Source of the DNA: Brevibacillus aydinogluensis
GTDB taxonomy: Bacteria > Bacillota > Bacilli > Brevibacillales > Brevibacillaceae
Assembly: GCF_031954365.1 (NCBI RefSeq)
Contig: NZ_JAUSVZ010000008.1
Length of the DNA stretch: 64,000 bases
Reading direction: 5' to 3' (one strand)
Of the stretch, positions 1 through 6,708 are shown piece by piece. The translations under genes were made by a program, and so were the position numbers. The notes under the pieces were generated by a model that had not been told where the DNA came from, searched no databases, and worked only from the letters and a program-made list of their open reading frames with translations. The number at the start of each line of letters is the position of its first letter. Positions within the stretch are counted from its first letter, which is position 1.

Positions 1-76
1 ACAGGCCCGCTCGACTTGCATGTATTAGGCACGCCGCCAGCGTTCGTCCTGAGCCAGGATCAAACTCTCCAATAAA
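1..76 (-). rRNA. rrs: 16S ribosomal RNA, 5' end only
   Basis: Read on the minus strand, this is the canonical start of bacterial 16S rRNA: AGAGTTTGATCCTGGCTCAG, then the conserved GACGAACGCTGGCGGCGTG and the ATGCAAGTCGAGCGG stretch. Only about 76 nt lie in the window; the gene continues off the left edge. An rRNA operon downstream of gyrA corresponds to rrnO of Bacillus subtilis. Confidence 0.97.
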
Positions 77-206
77 GTTGAGTTGAATCGTTAGCATTCT
101 TTAAAGAGAAAGGAATTGCTAGGCTCGTTCGACGCATTCGCTGTTCAGTTTTCAAGGAACATTTCCAGTTGGTCAGCCGCCCAATCATCAGCGGCGACAA
201 TTCAAC

Positions 207-235
207 ATTGTATCAGTCATTCAACACGAAGTCAA
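207..235 (-). promoter_or_regulatory. rRNA operon promoter
   Basis: On the minus strand TTGACT and TACAAT are separated by exactly 17 bp, about 130 bp upstream of the mature 16S 5' end. The leader between them contains CTTGAAAACTGAACAG, which resembles the box-A-like antitermination segment of Bacillus rRNA leaders (comparison from memory). Only one strong promoter is visible; a second P1/P2-type promoter was not found. Confidence 0.85.
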
Positions 236-400
236 GAGTTTTTTTATCAATCGATGTTCTTGCTTTCTTGCTGTTCGCCTCTCGTTTGAAGCGACAAGAA
301 GTATACTAACACGTTTGCTGGATAAACGCAATAGAAAAATTTATAAATACATCACTTTTTTCGCCCTTAATAAAAACGTCTGTCATACACGCTATACAAA

Positions 401-430
401 ACAGAGGAACGGATCTCTCCGTTCCTCCTT
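401..430 (-). terminator. Hairpin, distal copy, possible terminator
   Basis: GGAACGGA and TCCGTTCC flank a 4-nt loop. On the minus strand the stem is followed by TCTGTTTTG, so it could terminate transcription from the HD-GYP gene. The same 30-bp segment recurs almost unchanged about 355 bp away, nearer the gene. The bases between this hairpin and the dispersed repeat contain a small GAAA-capped stem (CAGGCC/GGCCTG) and no gene. Confidence 0.55.
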
Positions 431-500
431 GACTGAAGACAAACGGTTCATTGTATAAGTGTCCATAAGAAAATGATTTCCAGGCCGAAAGGCCTGCCCA

Positions 501-752
501 TTCATCATCCGAAGCGGAAGACAATGTGCATCGCATGGCGGGATGGGCCAAGCGAGCTCCTTTGACGACCGACTCAGCGGAAAAACGAAGACACGGGAAT
601 CAACAGGGGACACAAGTCTCACTTCATCGAAACACCCAGATGTTTGTCCCCTGCCCGCGTCTCGTTTTGGAGCGGACTTCATCCGCTTCTTTGCTGGGCG
701 TCAAGCGAGCGAGCGGGCCCGATCTCCCATGCGCCGCGGACTTTGTCTACAC
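501..752 (-). repeat. Dispersed ~250-bp palindromic element, copy A
   Basis: The minus strand of this segment matches the plus strand at 38126-38378 at roughly 85% by eye over its whole length. The element is an imperfect long palindrome with terminal inverted repeats starting GACAAAG. Its central stem is CAGGGGACA/TGTCCCCTG here and CAGGGGGCA/TGCCCCCTG in copy B; the next outer stem ends AAAACGA/TCGTTTT here and AAAACGC/GCGTTTT in copy B. Both differences keep pairing. No plausible coding frame was seen. It could be a MITE-like transposable element or a structured RNA/DNA element. Confidence 0.8.
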
Positions 753-755
753 GCT

Positions 756-785
756 GAGAGGAACGGATCTCTCCGTTCCTCCGTG
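756..785 (-). terminator. Hairpin, proximal copy, just after the HD-GYP stop codon
   Basis: Same 8-bp stem and loop as the distal copy, abutting the 3' end of the HD-GYP gene. It lacks a clear U-tract on the minus strand, so it may be a weak terminator or an RNA 3'-end stabiliser. The two copies bracket the dispersed element like long direct repeats. Confidence 0.5.
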
Positions 786-786
786 A

Positions 787-1884
787 CTAACACTTGATTA
801 CCTTAACGATGGACAAGTGACGCGATTCTGCCAGGTTGATGATCCGCCCGCCCGTCTCCACCATGGGACGTGTCGGTTGGCTGCGGTCGGTAAAGACCAC
901 CTTGCCGATGCTGCCGTCGCTCAATTCCACAATCGTTCCAACAGCTAGACGGGTAATACCGTTTACAAATGTAAGTACGATATACGGATCCAGTTTGCCG
1001 AAGCTTTCCCGCAGGAGTTGTTCCGTCACCAGATAGGAAGGGATCGCCCTTTGGTAAACGCGATCAGAACACATCGCATGATAAACATCGGCGACGGCCA
1101 CAATTTTGCTGTACAGATGCAGCCTATTGCCCGTCAACCCCAGCGGATACCCCGAGCCGTCCTCCCGCTCGTGATGCTGCAGCGCTGCCAGGGCCACGCC
1201 TTCGTTCAAGCCTGGAGAGGCCTTGATAATCTGGTACCCATACACCGTATGCTTCTTCATCTCCTCAAACTGGTCCCGGGTCAGTTTGTCCGGTTTTTGC
1301 AAGATCCGGCGGTCAATCCTGGTTTTCCCCACGTCCAAAAGCGTTCCGGCCAGCGCGATTTGCATCCATTCCCTTTCTGGAATCTTCATCCATTTGGCAA
1401 TCATGTACGAAATCAGACCGACCGCGATCGAATGTTCGTACGCATAGCTGTCAACACGGGACATGCTGTTCAGGGTAAACAGGATTTCCGGCTGATCCTG
1501 AACCTGCCGGAGCAGCGGCGCAATCACTTCCCGCACTTCCATGACGGGAATGTTCTGCCCCCCTTCCACCCCTACCAGCAAATTTTTCAAAGCGGCGACC
1601 GCCTTGTTGAACGACTGTCGAAACGATTGCTTCTCGCTGCTCGTCTCTTCGCTGACCGGCTGTGCTTCAGCCGGCTGATCATCTGACCATTGAATGCCCG
1701 CCGCATGGTCGTCCTCCACATGCACCTGCTCAATCATGAACGCTTCGAGAATCTCCCATTCTCTCTCGTACAAAACAGTCCCTTTGGGAAAAAGCAAGCC
1801 ACCCAACGCCGTGGTTACATCCTCTGCCAGCTTTACGCCAACTGTTGCATTCTTGCCATGATTCTTCACATGAATGATGGGCAA
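787..1884 (-). CDS. HD-GYP domain protein with degenerate HD motif
   Basis: A 365-residue protein. The N-terminal ~110 residues are poorly conserved; residues ~140-310 are an HD-GYP domain. HD-GYP proteins are usually metal-dependent cyclic-di-GMP phosphodiesterases. Visible family residues are H151, H212, H237/H238 and the GYP triplet at 245-247, but the signature His-Asp is Leu183-Asp184, so the first metal-binding histidine is absent. Catalysis is therefore doubtful and a binding or adaptor role is possible (inference). Start is a TTG with GGAGGG seven bases upstream. A gene of this type between gyrA and the rRNA operon is, from memory, common in Brevibacillus and Paenibacillus. Confidence 0.85.
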   Translation of the reverse strand: MPIIHVKNHGKNATVGVKLAEDVTTALGGLLFPKGTVLYEREWEILEAFMIEQVHVEDDHAAGIQWSDDQPAEAQPVSEETSSEKQSFRQSFNKAVAALKNLLVGVEGGQNIPVMEVREVIAPLLRQVQDQPEILFTLNSMSRVDSYAYEHSIAVGLISYMIAKWMKIPEREWMQIALAGTLLDVGKTRIDRRILQKPDKLTRDQFEEMKKHTVYGYQIIKASPGLNEGVALAALQHHEREDGSGYPLGLTGNRLHLYSKIVAVADVYHAMCSDRVYQRAIPSYLVTEQLLRESFGKLDPYIVLTFVNGITRLAVGTIVELSDGSIGKVVFTDRSQPTRPMVETGGRIINLAESRHLSIVKVIKC

Positions 1885-1919
1885 TGTTCCACCCTCCGCA
1901 TCGGTTTATTGTTACTGTT

Positions 1920-1948
1920 ATAGTACTCTTTTCCCATTTTCATGGCAA
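1920..1948 (-). promoter_or_regulatory. Promoter of the HD-GYP gene
   Basis: On the minus strand TTGCCA and TACTAT are separated by 17 bp, about 35 bp upstream of the TTG start. Match to the housekeeping consensus is moderate. Confidence 0.5.
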
Positions 1949-1995
1949 TGAAAATTCATTTTATAGGAAAATGCGATCAAATTTCCACGAAATAA

Positions 1996-2035
1996 GAAAA
2001 AAGGAAGGCGTTCCAGCATAGTGGAACAACCTTCC
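1996..2035 (-). terminator. gyrA intrinsic terminator
   Basis: On the minus strand a GGAAGG...CCTTCC stem with inner GTTCCA/TGGAAC pairing is followed by a run of seven T. It lies about 25 bp past the gyrA stop codon. Confidence 0.85.
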
Positions 2036-2058
2036 CATCTATCCAATCTGCAAAACGA

Positions 2059-4557
2059 TTATTCTTGCTCCTCAGGCTCGCCGGCAGACTGGTCTGCTTC
2101 CGGCTGCTGCCCTTCATGACTGCCGTCATCCTCGTCGTCGCTTGGCGGCACTTTGGCCACGGAGACGACCTGCTCGTTTTCAGCAAGGCGTATCAGTTTG
2201 ACGCCCTGAGTGTAGCGGCCCATTACCGAAATGCCTTTGATCTCGGTGCGAATAATGATGCCGGACGTGGTAATGATCATCAGGTCTTCTTCCGGTTCGA
2301 CCACTTTCAACCCGACAACGTGTCCGCTACGTTCCGTGACGTTGTGCGTCTTGATGCCTTTGCCGCCGCGGGACTGCAGGCGGTACTCGTCAATCGGGGT
2401 GCGCTTGCCGTAGCCGTTCGCCGTAACAATCAGCACTTCCGCCCCCGGCTTCACGACATCCATGTCGATCACGTCATCGTCCTCGTCCAGCGTAATGCCC
2501 TTGACACCGGTCGCGCTTCGGCCCATCGTCCGCACATCGCTTTCCTTGAAGCGAACAGACATGCCGTTGCGGGTCCCCATGATGATCTCCTGGTGGCCGT
2601 CGGTGAGGCGAACGCCGATCAGTTCGTCGTCTTCCCGCAGGTTGACGGCAAACAGGCCGCCTTTGCGAATATGCTCAAACGCCGACAGCTCGGTCCGTTT
2701 GATAATTCCCTTTTTCGTAGCGAAGAACAGGTAGGCGTCTCCGCCCAGTTCCTTGACGGGGATGACCGCGTTGACCCGCTCGCCTTTTTCGATCTGGATC
2801 AGGTTGATCACCGGAGTGCCCTTGGCTGTGCGGCTCAGGTCCGGAATCTCGTACCCCATCAGGCGGTATACCTTGCCCTTGTTGGTAAAGAACAAGATGT
2901 GGTCGTGCGAATTGGTGATGTACAGGTGTTCGACAAAGTCGTCGTCCTTGGTGCCGATGCCCTGTACACCACGGCCGCCCCGTTTCTGCGCACGATAGGT
3001 GGAGACGGGCAGGCGCTTGATGTAGCCGTCATGGGTCAGCGTGATGACCACGTCTTCTTCTGGAATCAGATCGGCATCCTCAATGTGCTCTTCGTCATAT
3101 GTGATGACGGTCCTGCGCTCGTCGCCAAACTTCTCCTTGATCTCCAGAAGCTCTCCACGGACGATCGCGTAAATCTTGCCTTCATCGGCCAGAATGGAGC
3201 GCAGTTCGGCGATTTTCGCCAGCAATTCCTGGTACTCGTTTTCGATCTTTTCCCGCTCCAAACCGGTCAGGCGCTGCAGGCGCATGTCGAGAATCGCCTG
3301 AGCCTGTTCCAAGCTCAATCCGTAACGGGACATCAGTCCGTCGCGGGCCTCTTCTGCCGTTTGCGATCCACGGATCAGGCTGATGATCTCGTCGATGTGG
3401 TCCAGCGCAATTCGCAGCCCTTCCAAGATGTGAGCGCGGGCTTCCGCCTGCTTCAACTCGTACTCGGTCCGTCTGCGGACGATCTCCCGTTGATGCTGGA
3501 GGTAGTAGTACAACATGTCCCGCAGATTCAACACGCGTGGACGGTTGTCCACCAGCGCGAGCATGTTGACCCCGAAAGTGCTCTGCATCTGGGTATGCTT
3601 GAACAGGTTGTTCAAAACGACTTTGGGGACCACGTCCCGGCGCAGCTCGATGACGATCCGCATCCCTTTGCGGTCCGACTCGTCGCGCAGGTCGGTGATG
3701 CCGTCGATTTTCTTTTCCCGTACCAGCTCGGCAATTTTTTCGATCAGTTTGGCCTTGTTGACCTGGAAAGGTATTTCCGTCACGATGATGCGCGGTTTCC
3801 CTTTGTCTTCTTCGATCGTCGTTTTGGCTCGCATGATGATCGAGCCACGGCCCGTTTCGTACGCCCGGCGAATGCCGCTGTAGCCGAGGATTTCCCCGGC
3901 AGTCGGAAAATCGGGCCCCTTGATGATCTTCATCAGTTCCTGAACCGTTATGTTCGGATTGTCGATCATGGCCACGACGCCGTCAATCACTTCGCTCAGG
4001 TTGTGCGGAGGAATGTTGGTCGCCATGCCCACGGCAATCCCCGCCGAACCGTTTACCAGCAGATTGGGAAAACGGGACGGCAGTACGACCGGCTCCTCTT
4101 TTCGGCCGTCGTAGTTGGGTGTAAAGTTGACAGTCTCTTTATCGATATCGCGCAGCAGTTCGAGAGCAATCTTGGACAGGCGGGATTCGGTGTACCGCAT
4201 CGCCGCTGCCGGGTCACCGTCCACGGAACCAAAGTTGCCCTGTCCCTCGACCAGCATGTAGCGCATGTTGAAGTCCTGCGCCATCCGAACCATCGTTTCG
4301 TAGATGGCAGAATCCCCGTGCGGATGGTAGTTGGCCATTACTTCACCAACGACGTTGGCCGACTTCCGGAACGCTTTGTCCGGCGTCAATCCCATGTCGT
4401 GCATGGCATACAAAATACGCCGGTGAACCGGCTTCAGCCCGTCGCGGACGTCTGGCAACGCCCGGCTGACAATTACGCTCATCGCATAGCTGATGAACGA
4501 CTCTTTCATTTCCTGGCTAATATCAACTTTGGGAAACCGAGCTGTTTCTTCTGCCAT
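2059..4557 (-). CDS. gyrA: DNA gyrase subunit A
   Basis: An 832-residue breakage-reunion subunit of DNA gyrase, which introduces negative supercoils. The N-terminal winged-helix/tower region holds the active-site tyrosine in AAMRYTE (Tyr122). The quinolone-resistance-determining stretch reads HPHGDSAIYE, with Ser83 and Glu87, the sensitive-type residues. The C-terminal beta-pinwheel includes the GyrA-box-like QKRGGRGVQG, and the tail is acidic. Start is ATG preceded by GGAGG. Unlike B. subtilis, gyrA is not directly after gyrB; two accessory genes lie between, and gyrA has its own promoter. Confidence 0.98.
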   Translation of the reverse strand: MAEETARFPKVDISQEMKESFISYAMSVIVSRALPDVRDGLKPVHRRILYAMHDMGLTPDKAFRKSANVVGEVMANYHPHGDSAIYETMVRMAQDFNMRYMLVEGQGNFGSVDGDPAAAMRYTESRLSKIALELLRDIDKETVNFTPNYDGRKEEPVVLPSRFPNLLVNGSAGIAVGMATNIPPHNLSEVIDGVVAMIDNPNITVQELMKIIKGPDFPTAGEILGYSGIRRAYETGRGSIIMRAKTTIEEDKGKPRIIVTEIPFQVNKAKLIEKIAELVREKKIDGITDLRDESDRKGMRIVIELRRDVVPKVVLNNLFKHTQMQSTFGVNMLALVDNRPRVLNLRDMLYYYLQHQREIVRRRTEYELKQAEARAHILEGLRIALDHIDEIISLIRGSQTAEEARDGLMSRYGLSLEQAQAILDMRLQRLTGLEREKIENEYQELLAKIAELRSILADEGKIYAIVRGELLEIKEKFGDERRTVITYDEEHIEDADLIPEEDVVITLTHDGYIKRLPVSTYRAQKRGGRGVQGIGTKDDDFVEHLYITNSHDHILFFTNKGKVYRLMGYEIPDLSRTAKGTPVINLIQIEKGERVNAVIPVKELGGDAYLFFATKKGIIKRTELSAFEHIRKGGLFAVNLREDDELIGVRLTDGHQEIIMGTRNGMSVRFKESDVRTMGRSATGVKGITLDEDDDVIDMDVVKPGAEVLIVTANGYGKRTPIDEYRLQSRGGKGIKTHNVTERSGHVVGLKVVEPEEDLMIITTSGIIIRTEIKGISVMGRYTQGVKLIRLAENEQVVSVAKVPPSDDEDDGSHEGQQPEADQSAGEPEEQE

Positions 4558-4593
4558 AAAGGGTAAACCTCCAACTGGTTATCGCAATACGTA

Positions 4594-4602
4594 ATTATAC
4601 CA
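4594..4602 (-). promoter_or_regulatory. gyrA extended -10 promoter
   Basis: The minus strand carries TGGTATAAT, a perfect TATAAT with an extended TGn, about 40 bp upstream of the gyrA start. The best -35 candidate, TTGGAC, is at a long 19-bp spacing, consistent with an extended -10 promoter. Confidence 0.6.
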
Positions 4603-4662
4603 TACAGAAAGAGGTCACGTCCAAAATCTCTCGCAAACGCATTGCGTCACCAGTCTCCGGTC

Positions 4663-5205
4663 TTACGGCAGCACCAGCCAGGCATCCTCCAACGGGGCGA
4701 TGATCGCCCCGGATGTCCCCTCCCGGTCCGGTTGGGCAGCATCCCACACCGTCGCGATGAGAAAACGCCCCCCATCCTTCACGACTTTTCCCGCCACACC
4801 GGCGGCAGCCCCCGGCCAACCCGCCAGGCAGTCCGCTTCTGGCAAAACAGGCCGCTGTTCCAGCCGCAGCCATTTCCCAACCGCCAACGCGTCGAGCACG
4901 TTTTCCATCGTCCCCGGCATGTCGAGAACGCGTTCATAGAGCTCCACGCGGATGCGCTCATACGTCTGCTGCTGCCTAGTTTTGGCAAAAATCGGGTCGT
5001 GGTGGTTCGCCATAAACGCCCGGTAAGCGGCTTCATCCCGCCAACAAGCGAGAATGACAGCCTCGGCCGGGTCGCTGACATTCCACCCGCCGGCCTGGCC
5101 GAGAAAGCCGTCAACCTCCCTGACGGCTCTCCACTGCTCCTGCCCCCGGGAAAAGAACTGCTGTTGGCCCTCCCTCACCTGACACGCAATCCATTTGATG
5201 AGCAT
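4663..5205 (-). CDS. YdbC-like protein (antibiotic-biosynthesis-monooxygenase-like, DUF4937 type)
   Basis: A 180-residue protein beginning MLIKWIACQV. It resembles B. subtilis YdbC-type proteins, which carry a small ferredoxin-like ABM fold; no function is firmly known. The N-terminal half has the fold's typical pattern (GGWNVSDPAEAVILACWRDE followed by YRAFMANHHD); the C-terminal half is less recognisable. I chose the internal ATG because it has a GGGGGG-type ribosome site; a longer frame adds 16 unconserved residues. The gene sits between gyrA and an MFS exporter, a non-standard position. An 18-bp perfect palindrome lies about 50 bp upstream. Confidence 0.7.
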   Translation of the reverse strand: MLIKWIACQVREGQQQFFSRGQEQWRAVREVDGFLGQAGGWNVSDPAEAVILACWRDEAAYRAFMANHHDPIFAKTRQQQTYERIRVELYERVLDMPGTMENVLDALAVGKWLRLEQRPVLPEADCLAGWPGAAAGVAGKVVKDGGRFLIATVWDAAQPDREGTSGAIIAPLEDAWLVLP

Positions 5206-5251
5206 GACACACCCCCCGCTTCTTTGTGTCCTGTCACACAGGCCAATCACC

Positions 5252-5269
5252 AACAGACGGCCGTCTGTT
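5252..5269. promoter_or_regulatory. 18-bp perfect palindrome, candidate operator
   Basis: AACAGACGGCCGTCTGTT is self-complementary over all 18 bases. Its size and symmetry fit a TetR-type dimer site. It lies between the MFS gene's terminator and the YdbC-like gene, so it probably controls the latter. No cognate repressor is encoded nearby. Confidence 0.5.
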
Positions 5270-5287
5270 CATAAAACCGGTGCTTGC

Positions 5288-5322
5288 AAAAAAACCCGGA
5301 CCTTCTCAGGACGAACCGGGTT
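5288..5322 (-). terminator. Terminator of the MFS gene
   Basis: AACCCGG/CCGGGTT stem on the minus strand followed by seven T. The stem overlaps the last codons of the MFS gene. Confidence 0.8.
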
Positions 5323-6493
5323 GCAGATGGGAATGTCGACGCCGCTCCTTGATCACGTACGCCAGATAGATGATCAGATAGAGCAAAATCACGATGACGG
5401 AGCAGCGATACATCAGGGCAAAACCGATTGCTTTGGCGACTGCGCCCAAAAGCATCGCCCCCGCTCCGATCCCCAGGTCAAACGCGGAAAAAAAGGTGCC
5501 ATTTGCCGCCCCTCGCCGTTCAGGCGAAACGCGGTGGATGGTCCAGGCCTGCAGCGACGGCTGAACCGCGCCAAACCCGCTGCCAAACAGGATGGCCGCT
5601 GCAATCAGCCCAAAGGACGTCGTGCTGTACGACAAAATCAACAGACCCGCAGCCATCACAATACCGCCGGGCAGCAGCACCCAGAGGTGCCCTTTTCGGT
5701 CAAACAGTTTCCCGGCAACCGGCCGAATCAGCATCAGCGACAGCGCGTTGAACAGGAAGAACAGACCGACATTGCCGATCCCCGCTTCCTGGCCGAACAA
5801 GGTGATAAAACTGACAATGCCGCCGTACGTGACGCCCAGAAACAGCACCAGCAGCGACGGAAACAGCGCTTTTTGCTCCACCAGTCCACTTCGTTTTGTC
5901 TCAGGCTGCCGCCGACCGGCGCCGGCCGGTGCTGCCATTTTCACCGGTTTGGACAGGAGCATGGCCAATGCGGTCAAAACCGACGAGATCAAAAACAGCC
6001 AGCCAAATCCGAACGATTGCGCCAGCCACAGCCCCACCAACGGTCCAAGCGCCATCGCCAGGCTGCTGAACATCCCGAAATACCCCATTCCTTCTCCTCG
6101 CCGCGCAGCCGGAATCAGATCGGAAGCGATTGTGCCGAACGTGGTCGTGGCAATTCCCCAGCCTATGCCATGCACAAACCGAAGCCCCAACACGAGAGCG
6201 ACCGTCGCCATCCAGTAATAACCGGCCACGCACAGCAGAAACAAGGCAAGCCCCACCAGCAAGACCGGCCGCCGTCCGACCGAATCCAGCGCTTTCCCGG
6301 CAAACGGACGAACGATCAGGGCGGACACCGTAAACAGGCTGACGACCAGACCTACAGCCAACTGGTCCCCGCCCCGTTCGGTCACAAACAGCGGAAGCGT
6401 CGGAATCAGCATCTGAAACCCGACGAAAAGAAAAAAATTGGAGAACGCCAACAGCACAAAATCTTTCGTCCAAAGCGGTTCCGTTTGGTTCAT
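5306..6493 (-). CDS. MFS transporter, probable drug/metabolite exporter
   Basis: A 395-residue, 12-helix membrane protein of the major facilitator superfamily. Motif A is seen in the loop between helices 2 and 3 (GKALDSVGRRPVLL), with a weaker repeat in the second half (GKLFDRKGHLWVLL). A central cytoplasmic loop around residues 195-215 is rich in basic residues. The substrate cannot be read from sequence. The gene is monocistronic, with its own promoter, palindromic operator and terminator, and lies between gyrB and gyrA. SD is GAGGGG, start ATG. Confidence 0.85.
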   Translation of the reverse strand: MNQTEPLWTKDFVLLAFSNFFLFVGFQMLIPTLPLFVTERGGDQLAVGLVVSLFTVSALIVRPFAGKALDSVGRRPVLLVGLALFLLCVAGYYWMATVALVLGLRFVHGIGWGIATTTFGTIASDLIPAARRGEGMGYFGMFSSLAMALGPLVGLWLAQSFGFGWLFLISSVLTALAMLLSKPVKMAAPAGAGRRQPETKRSGLVEQKALFPSLLVLFLGVTYGGIVSFITLFGQEAGIGNVGLFFLFNALSLMLIRPVAGKLFDRKGHLWVLLPGGIVMAAGLLILSYSTTSFGLIAAAILFGSGFGAVQPSLQAWTIHRVSPERRGAANGTFFSAFDLGIGAGAMLLGAVAKAIGFALMYRCSVIVILLYLIIYLAYVIKERRRHSHLQPGSS

Positions 6494-6522
6494 GGTTTCC
6501 CCTCCAGCGAGTAGGATATATC

Positions 6523-6563
6523 ACTTACAATACATTATTATTTTGTAAGTTTAAAAATGTCAA
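6523..6563 (-). promoter_or_regulatory. Promoter and palindromic operator of the MFS gene
   Basis: On the minus strand TTGACA and TAATAA are spaced 17 bp. The inverted repeat ACTTACAA...TTGTAAGT (8-bp perfect arms, 12-bp gap) spans the -10 hexamer. This fits repression by a MarR/TetR-type regulator relieved by the exported compound. No regulator gene is adjacent. Confidence 0.65.
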
Positions 6564-6603
6564 CGTACGAAGTGCAGCGTCATCGCTGTCGTCTCTGCCC
6601 AAC

Positions 6604-6635
6604 AAAAAAAGCCTGCCCCATTTGGGACAAGCTTT
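6604..6635 (-). terminator. gyrB terminator
   Basis: On the minus strand an AAGC...CCC/GGG...GCTT stem with an AAAT loop is followed by seven T, about 75 bp downstream of the gyrB stop. Confidence 0.75.
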
Positions 6636-6708
6636 TTCGGTTTGCTAAACATACGCATGCCGGCCTTACAAAACAGGTTCCATCTATCCGGCATGGTAAA
6701 TCGTCTCC

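Noticed and set aside
2065..4566. 833-codon open frame antisense to gyrA
   Set aside because: Long antisense frames are common opposite GC-rich conserved genes; there is no ribosome site, and gyrA is certain.
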